This document shows, in pieces, positions 17,038-24,599 of a stretch of 35,878 nucleotides of DNA. The notes beneath the pieces were generated by a model. The model was given only the letters and a program-made list of their open reading frames with translations, was not told where the DNA came from and did not search any database. The stretch lies in NCBI GenBank assembly GCA_004431415.1, contig QPMI01000488.1, forward strand, positions 1 to 35,878, in the 5' to 3' direction. The number at the start of each line of letters is the position of its first letter. The stretch's first letter is position 1. The position numbers and the translations under genes are program-made. Source of the DNA: Cyanophora paradoxa. Its lineage: Eukaryota > Glaucocystophyceae > Cyanophorales > Cyanophoraceae.

Positions 17038-17970
17038 ATGTCTTATACTACTAAGTCCTTTATCGAAAAAGCTGTCGAAGTGCATGGCTATAATTATGAT
17101 TACTCTAAAGTTATCTATGAAGGGACCATGAAGAAGATTAATATTATATGCAACACCTGCAAGACTGAGTTTTGGCAAGCTGCTCATAGTCATATTAATC
17201 AGAAATGTGGTTGTCCCTCATGTGGGAATATTAAAAAGGGAATGTCAAATAGATTAACCACTGAACAGTTTGTCAAAAGAGCGACGGAAAAGCATGGAGA
17301 TCTTTATGACTATTCAGAATCTGTTTATATTAAGGGAGAAGACCCTATTAAAATATTCTGTAAGAAATGTCAAGAGTATTTCAATCAAAAGCCACACAAA
17401 CACATGCATGGTGATGGGCATGCAAAATGTAAAATGGATCGCATCAAAGATAAGTTGCAAATGGGGATTGAGAAATTCACAGAGAGAGCTTTGAAACTCT
17501 ATGGAGATAACTACGATTTATCTAAAGTTGAGTATGTAAATGCAAGAACAAAAGTTACCATTATCTGTAAAAAGTGTGATCTTGAATTCAAAAAGACAAC
17601 AAGTGATTTTCTCAATGGGTATGGCTGTCTGTCATGTAGATCGTCTATTGGTGAGACGAAAGTTCAAGCAGCCCTAAAAGAAATTGGTTTAGACTTCTCA
17701 ATATCCCACAGATTTCCTGATTGCAAGCATAAAAGAGTTCTCCCATTCGATATTTATATTCCATCTCTCAAAATTGCAATTGAATATGATGGTATACAAC
17801 ATTTCAAACCTGTGGAACAGTTTGGAGGTCAGAAGGCCTTTGAAGATACCCAAATTCGTGATGGAATTAAAAATCGGTACTGTGAAGCTAATAATATCAA
17901 ACTCCTGAGAATCCCATACACTGAAACTGATATTGAGGGTTGCATTAAACGATTCCTATCTAACCTGTAA
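17038..17970 (+). CDS. Zinc-ribbon repeat protein with C-terminal PD-(D/E)XK-like nuclease, 310 aa
   Basis: Intact. Three tandem modules with F-x-x-(K/R)-A-x-x-x-(H/Y)-G-x-x-Y-D-(Y/L)-S and Cys pairs (CNTCKTEF...GCPSC; CKKCQEYF; CKKCDLEF...GCLSC) fill residues 1 to about 200. The rest (IGETKVQAALKEIG, LPFDIYIPSLKIAIEYDGIQ, RDGIKNRYCEANNIKLLRIP) fits very-short-patch-repair-like or DUF2726-like endonucleases: Asp in FDIYIP and Glu in AIEYDG as metal ligands, then an I-x-L-L-R-I-P-Y strand. It sits between MCP and ATPase. A homing-type or resolving nuclease is plausible; substrate unknown. TTTAAAGAAAA lies 40 bp upstream, as before replication genes. Confidence 0.8.
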   Translation: MSYTTKSFIEKAVEVHGYNYDYSKVIYEGTMKKINIICNTCKTEFWQAAHSHINQKCGCPSCGNIKKGMSNRLTTEQFVKRATEKHGDLYDYSESVYIKGEDPIKIFCKKCQEYFNQKPHKHMHGDGHAKCKMDRIKDKLQMGIEKFTERALKLYGDNYDLSKVEYVNARTKVTIICKKCDLEFKKTTSDFLNGYGCLSCRSSIGETKVQAALKEIGLDFSISHRFPDCKHKRVLPFDIYIPSLKIAIEYDGIQHFKPVEQFGGQKAFEDTQIRDGIKNRYCEANNIKLLRIPYTETDIEGCIKRFLSNL

Positions 17971-18026
17971 ACCATATTCAGTCACCTTGCATTATTTTTA
18001 TCTGTTTCTTTATAGAAAGATACACA

Positions 18027-18821
18027 ATGCCAATACCAAGTTCTGATCTGGATGAATTTGTGGCTGGTGAAATGATAGAACCCCCTTTCAGACTACTCAT
18101 ACTCGGAAAAAGTGGATGCGGAAAAACAGAAGCTGTAAAATATTATTTGAAACAGCTGCATGATGCCAAAAAGATTGATACAACCCTTATTATATCCGCT
18201 ACCTCATTTTCACATTTTTGGGACAAAGCTGCTACTGTTCAACTGGGTGCATGGGATCCCCAATACATGTCGAAAATTATAAAAGAAAGAGAGGCAAAAA
18301 GGGAGAAAGGAGAAGAACTTAACCATATGCTGGTGATTTTAGAGGATATGATAGAAAATGACCAGCTGGATCTCAGTCGAGATAAAACAGTTGGAATGCT
18401 TTATGTTCGTGGCAGACATGTGAATATATCAATAATAACTATCTCTCAGAAATTACGAAAGGTTGCAAGTGTAATTCGCTGCAATAGTGATATAGTAATT
18501 ATGGTTTGTGCAAGCAATCAAAAAGAGCTGGAAGCATTTGCAGAGGAGTTTTCGACATTTCCTCGAAAAGAAGATTTCTATAAACTGTTTGAAGAGTATG
18601 TCCACTCATACCAGTTCCTTGTTTATACATCTTTCAAGTATAATGTGGGCTACTATGTTGATAAAGCCGATTTAGTTGGAGATTTCGATTTTCCTCGCTT
18701 CCACAGGAAGCCCAAGAAGAAAGAAGATGAACTGAAACCACCAGAGAAAGAGGAAGCCCCTAAAGAAGTGAAAAGCCAAGTCCATAGCAATAAATTGATG
18801 CGATATAAACGCGGTTTATAA
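18027..18821 (+). CDS. FtsK/HerA-family (A32-like) DNA-packaging ATPase, 264 aa
   Basis: Intact. Walker A GKSGCGKT at residues 27-34, Walker B LVILED at 102-107, and a sensor-like strand IITISQKLRK further on. This is the layout of genome-packaging ATPases of NCLDV, virophages and Polintons, which pump DNA into the capsid. The length (~260 aa) is usual for the family. The C-terminal ~50 residues are a charged tail rich in Lys and Glu (KPKKKEDELKPPEKEEAPKE). It follows the nuclease by 56 bp and belongs to the plus-strand morphogenesis block. Confidence 0.93.
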   Translation: MPIPSSDLDEFVAGEMIEPPFRLLILGKSGCGKTEAVKYYLKQLHDAKKIDTTLIISATSFSHFWDKAATVQLGAWDPQYMSKIIKEREAKREKGEELNHMLVILEDMIENDQLDLSRDKTVGMLYVRGRHVNISIITISQKLRKVASVIRCNSDIVIMVCASNQKELEAFAEEFSTFPRKEDFYKLFEEYVHSYQFLVYTSFKYNVGYYVDKADLVGDFDFPRFHRKPKKKEDELKPPEKEEAPKEVKSQVHSNKLMRYKRGL

Positions 18822-18849
18822 AATTATCTCTCATTCTAATAAAGATACA

Positions 18850-19583
18850 ATGCCTCCCAAACGAAAGATAGGGATTCCAGCTGGGGCTGTTGGCTATTCA
18901 GGTGGTGGAAACAATGGATCCATTAATACTGAACCAATGAAATTCAATGGTATGAATGAGGTGAAGCCCTCACAGCAAGAAGAAGACCCCTCAATGCTGC
19001 CTATGAGGAATCAGTTGATGACAAAGCCCCACAGGCTTCAACCAGTGACCAACTCAACATCTCACCAGAAGCCTCAAAAATGAAAGCTGTTGCTGAGGGT
19101 GCCAGGCGAATTATTGGGGCTGCTGATGACAAAGGTTTAGGCTTGCAAGATCTTTCACTGGCTCGCAAAGGTGAGGGTCTTAGTAAGGAATCAGACAAGG
19201 TAATTCAGTCTATGGCTGGTGAAGTCACATACAAGACTGCTCCCACTCAAAATATTCATCGAATTCCCAAGGCTCAATGGGATGAGATGACTGCTAAACT
19301 CAAAGATCTGGAAGCCAAATCAAGTGCCTTGGAGCAGTATGTTACTGAGAAGAAAGAGAGATCCAAGCTAAAGGAGATGCTTCGAAAGGAAGTTTATAAA
19401 ATGGGCATTACTGGTGTCCCAGATAAACAGTTTATTGCTAAGAAAGAGAACCAAATTGATGAGCAGGCAGTAGATGAAATGAAAACAAAGACCCAGAAGG
19501 GAACTATTGAACCTGGTGCCACCAAAGCTGAAGTCGAAAAGGGAGTAGCCCCAACAGTATATAAAAGACGAGTTTGGCTTTAA
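18850..19583 (+). CDS. Hypothetical ~244-aa protein with coiled coil (one frame change near 18990)
   Basis: ATG at 18850 (MPPKRKIGIPAGAVGYSGGG) is open to 19083, but the coding pattern moves to the next frame near GACCCCTCAATGCTGCC, reading AYEESVDDKAPQASTSDQLN and then the open segment 19080-19583. The N-terminus is basic, Gly- and Asn-rich; residues about 150-200 (LKDLEAKSSALEQYVTEKKE) form a clear coiled coil; the C-terminus ends TVYKRRVWL. It directly follows the ATPase, where virophages and Polintons often carry the maturation protease, but no Cys-protease triad is visible. Possibly a core or scaffold protein. Not recognised. Confidence 0.6.
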
Positions 19584-19605
19584 TTTTCTCTGTTTTATTA
19601 GAGAC

Positions 19606-19878
19606 ATGGATATAATACGAAAGTTTATTGAGATGCTCAGTCTGCATGTGGTGAGCAATTGCCACAGTGGATGCTGTGACACAACAATAGAGTTTGAGAT
19701 GTCAGATACTGAGGATAATGTATCTGAGGCAAGAGAGAGAAGGAGATCAACAGTTTCAGTGGAGTCAATGCCAGCAGACCCCACAGAGTATACATATGAG
19801 CAACAGGAGTATCCAAGGAGAAGTTCTCTGCCAGCAGAAAACGTTTTCTCTGGGAATATAAATGGAGGACACTATTAG
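19606..19878 (+). CDS. Hypothetical 90-aa protein
   Basis: Starts after a short gap (TTTTATTAGAGACATGG). The N-terminus MDIIRKFIEMLSLHVVSNCH may be amphipathic; CHSGCC is Cys-rich; the middle is acidic, then Ser/Arg-rich (EARERRRSTVSVES). It overlaps the next gene by 17 bp in another frame. No family recognised. Confidence 0.5.
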   Translation: MDIIRKFIEMLSLHVVSNCHSGCCDTTIEFEMSDTEDNVSEARERRRSTVSVESMPADPTEYTYEQQEYPRRSSLPAENVFSGNINGGHY

Positions 19879-20107
19879 TTTAATCGAGTTTACCAGTGAT
19901 GAACCTGTTACTGAGGGTTCTATTAGACACATTCTAGCAATGCAGAAACGATATAGAGAGGACCCAGCATATAGAGAGTATAAAAAGCAGCAAGCCCTGG
20001 CATCCTATTATCGCAGAAAAGCCCAAAAAGAGGAGCAGAGACCAAGAGGGAGACCGATTAAATATTATTTGCCTACTGAAAGTAGCAATGGACCCCCAGG
20101 TCTATAA
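19862..20107 (+). CDS. Small AT-hook-like DNA-binding protein, 81 aa
   Basis: After an acidic start (MEDTISLIEFTSDEP) the chain becomes very basic: MQKRYREDPAYREYKKQQA, SYYRRKAQKEEQRPRGRPIK. RPRGRP is the AT-hook core that inserts into the minor groove of AT-rich DNA, fitting the AT-rich element. The arrangement YR-x-(D/E)-P-x-YRE followed by YYRRK and RGRPxKY occurs in small proteins of large DNA viruses. The minus-strand gene at 23183 shares the plan and may be a paralogue. A packaging or regulatory role is inferred. Confidence 0.55.
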   Translation: MEDTISLIEFTSDEPVTEGSIRHILAMQKRYREDPAYREYKKQQALASYYRRKAQKEEQRPRGRPIKYYLPTESSNGPPGL

Positions 20108-20148
20108 GATAATTGAGAAAAAGCGGTCTCAGTATGCCACTGAGGCAG

Positions 20149-20415
20149 CTATAAAAATATATACAAAGGAATTGGCTTTATACTTGCAATCAAGTCACAG
20201 ATAAGTTTTGTAAATATGCTTTTGTTGTTTTTGTTTGCATTCTCAGACACTGAAACAGTAATGTGAATGTTTACTGATCTATTTCTCTTTGGTTTAGCTG
20301 CATACATATTGTAACCTATCAATCTCTGTGACATTTCGATATATGCCCCTATATCTCCATGCTTTATGCATTTATCTAACTCAGTCATGGTCATCTCATC
20401 AAGAGTCTTTGCCAT
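20149..20415 (-). CDS. Hypothetical small protein, about 88 aa
   Basis: The frame is open upstream to a TTG at 20463, but the first Met is at 20415 (MAKTLDEMTMTELDKCIKHG). The N-terminal half looks helical (DIGAYIEMSQRLIGYNMYAA), then basic (KPKRNRSVNIHITVSVSENA) with a hydrophobic end. It lies in the convergent zone just left of the central hairpin. Coding status is uncertain. Confidence 0.35.
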   Translation of the reverse strand: MAKTLDEMTMTELDKCIKHGDIGAYIEMSQRLIGYNMYAAKPKRNRSVNIHITVSVSENANKNNKSIFTKLICDLIASIKPIPLYIFL

Positions 20416-20483
20416 TTTGTCTTCACTATACACAATCAAGTAAGCCTTAAGTATTCTTGTCAAATTTTGGTCATTTTCGATAG

Positions 20484-20585
20484 GTGTGACAGGTGTGACA
20501 GGTGTGACAGGTCTATCCCATCGATTTTGAAAATCAACTTTTCACCAGGGCTTTCCTTGGGATGGACCTGTCACACCTGTCACAC
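20484..20585. terminator. Long hairpin with TGTGACAGG repeats, central copy
   Basis: Three TGTGACAGG units on the left arm (GGTGTGACAGGTGTGACAGG then TGTGACAGG), the complementary CCTGTCACACCTGTCACAC on the right, with the CTATCCC/GGGATGG extension. The loop is CATCGATTTTGAAAATCAAC followed by TTTTCACCAGGG. Flanks, including TTCAGTAAGG downstream, match the TIR copies (2822-2914, 29983-30075). It sits between the convergent plus-strand block ending at 20107 and the minus-strand primase ending at 20645, the position expected of a bidirectional terminator. An internal origin is an alternative. Confidence 0.6.
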
Positions 20586-20644
20586 AAACCATTTTCAGTA
20601 AGGCTATAAAAATATATGTAAATCTCAATCATTAATCGTTTTCT

Positions 20645-22970
20645 TTAATATTCGGCATCATCTTCATTGTCTTCCTGAACCCTTGTTATCTTTCGAATCC
20701 CAATATATCCTCTGGCAAGAATACCATTAACTCGTTTTCTTTCTGATTTAACATTGAAGATCTCCCTTACTCTTTTCATAACAGATACACATTCAACTTT
20801 ATCATCAACACTTTTGTATGATTTGTAAATGATATCACTGGAAACAAAGTCGTTAGCATTATGTGTAACCTCGAAATTATCTCGAAGCCATTCACCAATC
20901 TTATCATTTTCAGCTATAAAGTTAATTCCCTGTTCAATAATCGATTGAGGGGGACTTCTTAAGATCTCTTCAACCTCTTTGTTCTTCCACATATCCAGTA
21001 ATATCTTCATGTGAGCCATCTTATACTCATCATCATTGTGTAGAAGTGTGAACAGAGTTGGGTCAGCTTTCTTTTGACCAGCTTCTGGCTTCTCTCTGAA
21101 TATATTATTGAATCTCTGATAGGAAAGTCTTCTTTGAATTGCAAAGTCTGGTTTATTTATAGTCAAATTGTCATTAGTTGTAATGTAGACCTGAAACATT
21201 GGGGTAAGGATAACTGGGTCTTTGAACAAGGCTCTCACAGTCATTTCATTTCCACCTGTGACCTCCTTAATCTTGGAGATCTGCAGTTTATCACCATCTT
21301 CAGCCTCATTACTGAATACAAGTCGCTTTCCAAGGAGTTTGGCAAGTTCAGGAGTAGCCTCTGATGAGTTCTTTTTAGGCTTAGTCCAATAGGATATTTC
21401 GAGAGGGCTGTAATAGCGACCAGATATCTGTTTGCAGTATTCCTGAACAAGTGATTTACCATTAGCACCAGCACCAGTCCACATATAGAACTTCTGGGAT
21501 TTAGTTGATCCACTAAGGGCAATTGCAATGGATGCCAGAAGATACTTTCGCTCTGCTGGATCATCCACAATCTCTTTATAAATCTGATTGAGATGCTCTA
21601 TTTTCTTGGGGTCTACATTTTCAGTATAGTCATAACCCACAGTCTTGCTCACCATATCTTCCAGTTTACCCTTTCTGAAAGTCATAGTGGTCAGATCAAA
21701 TACACCATTTTCGAATCCAATCACATATGGAACTGTGTCAATCTTCTCAAAGAATTCATCATCATTCAGCAGTGGGACCAAGTCAGTCAGAAGGGATTTG
21801 CGAAATCCTGATTGTTTAAGATTTTTGGCAATGGTCATCAATGTTTTGGATCTTTCTTCGAAAGCTGCTTTGTTTTCCTCATCCTTTAAAGCTCTTTGAC
21901 TATAATGCACAGCCCTTCCAAGGTATTGGGGGACAACAAGACGGCTTATATCTAGGTAAATCTTTAGGTTTGTGTCATCATGCTCCCAAATCCCAGTATC
22001 AGTATTGAGTTTGAACCATGACTTTTTGGAGTATCTCCATGTATGTTTAAGAACCTCTTTGCATACTAAACTCACATCATAATGAGCGCCACCAGAACCA
22101 GCGGATTTATCTATAAGATTGAAGATATCAGATTGCATTCCAATGCAGATGAATCGTTTTTTGCAATTTCCACTGTAGCTTGACACAATGTATTTGTTAT
22201 CATCTCCTTTAGCTTTCATAACATACCAGTTATTCGATTCATGTGAACCATTGCAGCATGGGCAATTGAGTCCCTTGTTAGCAGCATCAAAGTTAAAGCC
22301 AAGTTCAGTTTTAGAGATTATATTGGGATGCATAAATCCCATATCCACCAGCTCTTTGATAATATTGTTTTCCAGTTCATCATGTGAGGTAGCATTAGCA
22401 GTATACTCACTCTTATAGATGTAGTTATCTATTATCCACTTTTTGAAGTCATCAGTAGGCTCATTGAAATCACAGGTATCATCCCATGGGGAGATTACCC
22501 AAGCCTTGTTCACACTGGGACACACATTGATCAGTCCAGAAGTTCCAGTTCCAGTGATTGTTTTCAGGTCAACCTTCTCAAAGCCTTTAAAGCCAGGAGC
22601 CTTATCGGTAATTTTGAGTTTATTGAACTCCTCAGGTCGTTTAAAGTAGACATGATAGCCTTTTTAGTTTTTGCCATGGGCTGATTGGCATCAAAGTCAT
22701 CAGGAAACATATCCCGGAATTTCTCAAAGTCCTCCTCATCATCAAAGTCAATAACCATCATGTTGTCTGAGAGCAGAATGCCCCAAGATACATACTGATT
22801 AGTTGCCAGCGCTTCCTCATACTTTTCCAGGACCATGCACCTCCCTTATGCTTGAAAACAGGGTCTTTGCTGTCAGGTTTCACTGGGATAATCATGTTTT
22901 TGGACAGTTCCTCATCAGATCTGAGCCAGTTAGCGAGCGATTTGAGCGATTTAGTCTGTTTGGCGTTCAT
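20645..22970 (-). CDS. Primase (PrimPol-like)-SF3 helicase (frame-broken in the N-terminal part)
   Basis: Start ATG at 22970 (MNAKQTKSLKSLANWLRSDE); two one-base changes (near 22830 and, in an A run, near 22655) precede the 626-aa open segment 22525-20645. N-terminal region: VSWGILLSDNMMVIDFDDEE, the D-x-D strand of an archaeo-eukaryotic primase/PrimPol fold. Then a zinc site (CPCCNGSHES) and a D5-N-like helical region. Helicase: Walker A GAGANGKS, Walker B-like KRLVFSNEAEDGD, motif C VYITTNDNLTIN. D5-like primase-helicases unwind and prime viral genomes. Total about 770 aa. It is preceded by a TTTAAAG/TATATATA promoter and transcribed toward the central hairpin. Confidence 0.9.
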
Positions 22971-22990
22971 TTTCAGCGATCGGGGTCCCT

Positions 22991-23020
22991 TTTATATATA
23001 TAGAAGATTTTTCTTTAAGT
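22991..23020 (-). promoter_or_regulatory. Early-type promoter of the primase-helicase gene
   Basis: Read on the minus strand: CTTAAAGAAAAATCTTC then TATATATATAAAAGGG, with ATG about 22 nt further. The same pair (TTTAAAG-like box then a TATATATA box 8-15 nt downstream) precedes the two other minus-strand genes at 23437 and 23810. Confidence 0.55.
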
Positions 23021-23182
23021 AGTTTTGGGTCCCCCAATCATTTTTTGTTGGAAATCGAGAAAGTATCCCTACGAAATTTATCCACATGATATATCGAGTG
23101 GTTTAGATACAAAAAGGATGAATGGGTATTTCAGCGAATAAACAGCATATCCCCAGCCTAGTAATATGCTGGGAAAAATAAT
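23021..23182. other. Short intergenic region
   Basis: Lies between the primase-helicase promoter and the end of the 84-aa gene. AT-rich, with no supported gene or strong repeat. Confidence 0.3.
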
Positions 23183-23437
23183 TTAGACATGTTTCAATTT
23201 TCTCCCTCTATTTGAGTAAGGGACATCATACAAATACTTGACAAAGCAGACTGCATTGGCTGCATACTTTCGCTGACATGAACTTGCTATTTTCATTGCT
23301 CTATAGGTATCATCGGTTTGATATAGATCTCTTAGCTGTGTGGCTATTTTTTCGTTAAACTTTTTGATTTGAGCCTTACCTTTTTCAGTTTGCTGATATC
23401 TTTTCATAGCTCTCTTCTGGGCTTCACTGAGTGGCAT
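23183..23437 (-). CDS. Small basic protein, 84 aa, possible DNA-binding
   Basis: MPLSEAQKRAMKRYQQTEKG then KAQIKKFNEKIATQLRDLYQ, DDTYRAMKIASSCQRKYAAN and NRGRKLKHV at the end. Strongly basic and helical. The plan (K/R-rich repeats, Y-R-x-M-K, then RGRxxK near the C-terminus) parallels the plus-strand gene at 19862, suggesting distant paralogues. It has its own TTTAAA/TATATATA promoter. Function unknown. Confidence 0.55.
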   Translation of the reverse strand: MPLSEAQKRAMKRYQQTEKGKAQIKKFNEKIATQLRDLYQTDDTYRAMKIASSCQRKYAANAVCFVKYLYDVPYSNRGRKLKHV

Positions 23438-23453
23438 TTTTCCTCTGTCTCTC

Positions 23454-23480
23454 TTAATATATATAGAGAATTCTTTAAAT
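23454..23480 (-). promoter_or_regulatory. Early-type promoter of the 84-aa gene
   Basis: On the minus strand: ATTTAAAGAATTCTCTATATATATTAAGAG, ending about 17 nt before the ATG. Same box pair as upstream of the primase and RING genes. Confidence 0.55.
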
Positions 23481-23492
23481 CATTTTTGTTGC

Positions 23493-23810
23493 TCAGCCAA
23501 ATGTAATTGTTTCAACATCACATGCATTGTAGTCCAGAATGTTGAACAAGGTGAACTCTGGATACTGTAATGTGTTTCTACAGAATGGGCATTTTGTATT
23601 CCCGACTATTTCCTCTTGCTGTTTCATACATCCTATACAGACTGTCTTGAAGTACTGATCACACACAAACTGATCATAGCTAGTCTCATCACATTTACAT
23701 AAACTGCATAGAATTCGTTTATACTCTGAGCTTTCACATGTGTCATTTCTTTCTCTAATGTTTCTCAGGATTGCTGAAATTTCTAGCGTTCTTTGACTCT
23801 CCTGGTTCAT
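23493..23810 (-). CDS. RING-finger protein, 105 aa (putative E3 ubiquitin ligase)
   Basis: Start chosen at Met 23810 (MNQESQRTLEISAILRNIRE) because the TATATATA promoter lies just upstream; the longer open frame to 23912 would cover that promoter. Cys pattern: CSLCKCDE, FVCDQ, VCIGC, KCPFCRNT, i.e. Cx2C...C...Cx2C...CPFC, close to a RING with a Cys-rich variant of the usual C3HC4 ligands; the CPxCR ending is typical. RING proteins bring E2 enzymes to substrates. Viral RING proteins often redirect host ubiquitination. The target is unknown. Confidence 0.7.
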   Translation of the reverse strand: MNQESQRTLEISAILRNIRERNDTCESSEYKRILCSLCKCDETSYDQFVCDQYFKTVCIGCMKQQEEIVGNTKCPFCRNTLQYPEFTLFNILDYNACDVETITFG

Positions 23811-23825
23811 TCTTGCTATTTGGCT

Positions 23826-23860
23826 TCTATATATATACAATATAAAATTTCCTTTAAGTA
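23826..23860 (-). promoter_or_regulatory. Early-type promoter of the RING gene
   Basis: On the minus strand: CTTAAAGGAAATTTTATATT then GTATATATATAGAAG, about 15 nt before ATG 23810. It matches the two neighbouring minus-strand promoters in order and spacing. Confidence 0.55.
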
Positions 23861-23902
23861 TTTTCGCGTTTGGAATATCCCCATTTAAAACCTCCCCTTT
23901 TA

Positions 23903-23933
23903 TTAGGAACAAGTTAGGAACAAGTTAGGAACA
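23903..23933 (+). repeat. Tandem TTAGGAACAAG repeat directly before a start codon
   Basis: Three near-perfect 11-bp units (TTAGGAACAAG, TTAGGAACAAG, TTAGGAACA) run right up to ATG 23934. They may be an operator or leader of the replication/integration block, or simple slippage. The short run just upstream reads CATTTAAAACC. Confidence 0.6.
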
Positions 23934-24599
23934 ATGCCCCGAATTAGCAACAGACTTATTAGAGAAAAGAAATGGGAACTCATGGGATTACTGGGAACAC
24001 TGTATGCAGCCCATGAAATTACAGAGGCTGAATATGACCGGGAAATCGGATTTATTTCAAGGGGCAGACCCACTTTAGCAAAATTAACCAGAAAAGCCAA
24101 TAACCTCTATGACAAAGTTGAGACTCTTGATGAACTCGATCGCCTGAGGCAAATAGAACCAGAGGCAGAAGATGGCACAGCCATGAATGAATTATATCGC
24201 TGGCTCACATACAGAGCCAGAAGGGAAGTTGTGGTAGATGTGATTGAATATTTAGATAGAATTGCAACCTCTCTACCAAAACGTTTAAGAGATAGTCTGG
24301 ATCAATTCAGGGCAATCAAAGTTCGCTTGTCGTTTATCTGCAAGTTCGTAAAAGTCAGCAATCCACAGGTTTGGATATCGAAATACATTTACAGCGATTA
24401 TTTTGTATTAACCAAATCGAGAAATATTCGAACTGAGCTGAATAAAGCAGCCCAAATGTGTCAGGAACAGATGAATGTTGTTGATAGCTATCGATTGGAG
24501 AGAATCGAAATGCTAAGAGTTGCTATTATGAGTTATGCCCAACTGGTGGCTGCTATGTTAAAACACCAGAATCAATTGCAGCCAAGAGAGCCACAGTGA
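23934..24599 (+). CDS. Helical 221-aa protein upstream of pPolB (candidate terminal protein)
   Basis: Intact, from ATG 23934: MPRISNRLIREKKWELMGLL, then YDREIGFISRGRPTLAKLTR, VVVDVIEYLDRIATSLPKRL, and VWISKYIYSDYFVLTKSRNI. Almost entirely helical, rich in Arg/Lys and Tyr, no enzyme motif. The end overlaps the first codons of the pPolB frame, so the two may be co-expressed or even fused, as a one-base change would join them. In protein-primed systems the terminal protein is often encoded beside the polymerase and provides a Ser/Thr/Tyr hydroxyl primer. That role is inference from position and composition only. Confidence 0.6.
   Translation: MPRISNRLIREKKWELMGLLGTLYAAHEITEAEYDREIGFISRGRPTLAKLTRKANNLYDKVETLDELDRLRQIEPEAEDGTAMNELYRWLTYRARREVVVDVIEYLDRIATSLPKRLRDSLDQFRAIKVRLSFICKFVKVSNPQVWISKYIYSDYFVLTKSRNIRTELNKAAQMCQEQMNVVDSYRLERIEMLRVAIMSYAQLVAAMLKHQNQLQPREPQ

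Noticed and set aside
18850-19583. Adenain-like protease beside the ATPase
   Set aside because: No His/Cys catalytic pattern is visible; the protein is basic with a coiled coil.
20484-20585. CRISPR-like array from repeated TGTGACAGG
   Set aside because: The units are adjacent and form hairpin arms. There are no unique spacers, and the setting is eukaryotic.
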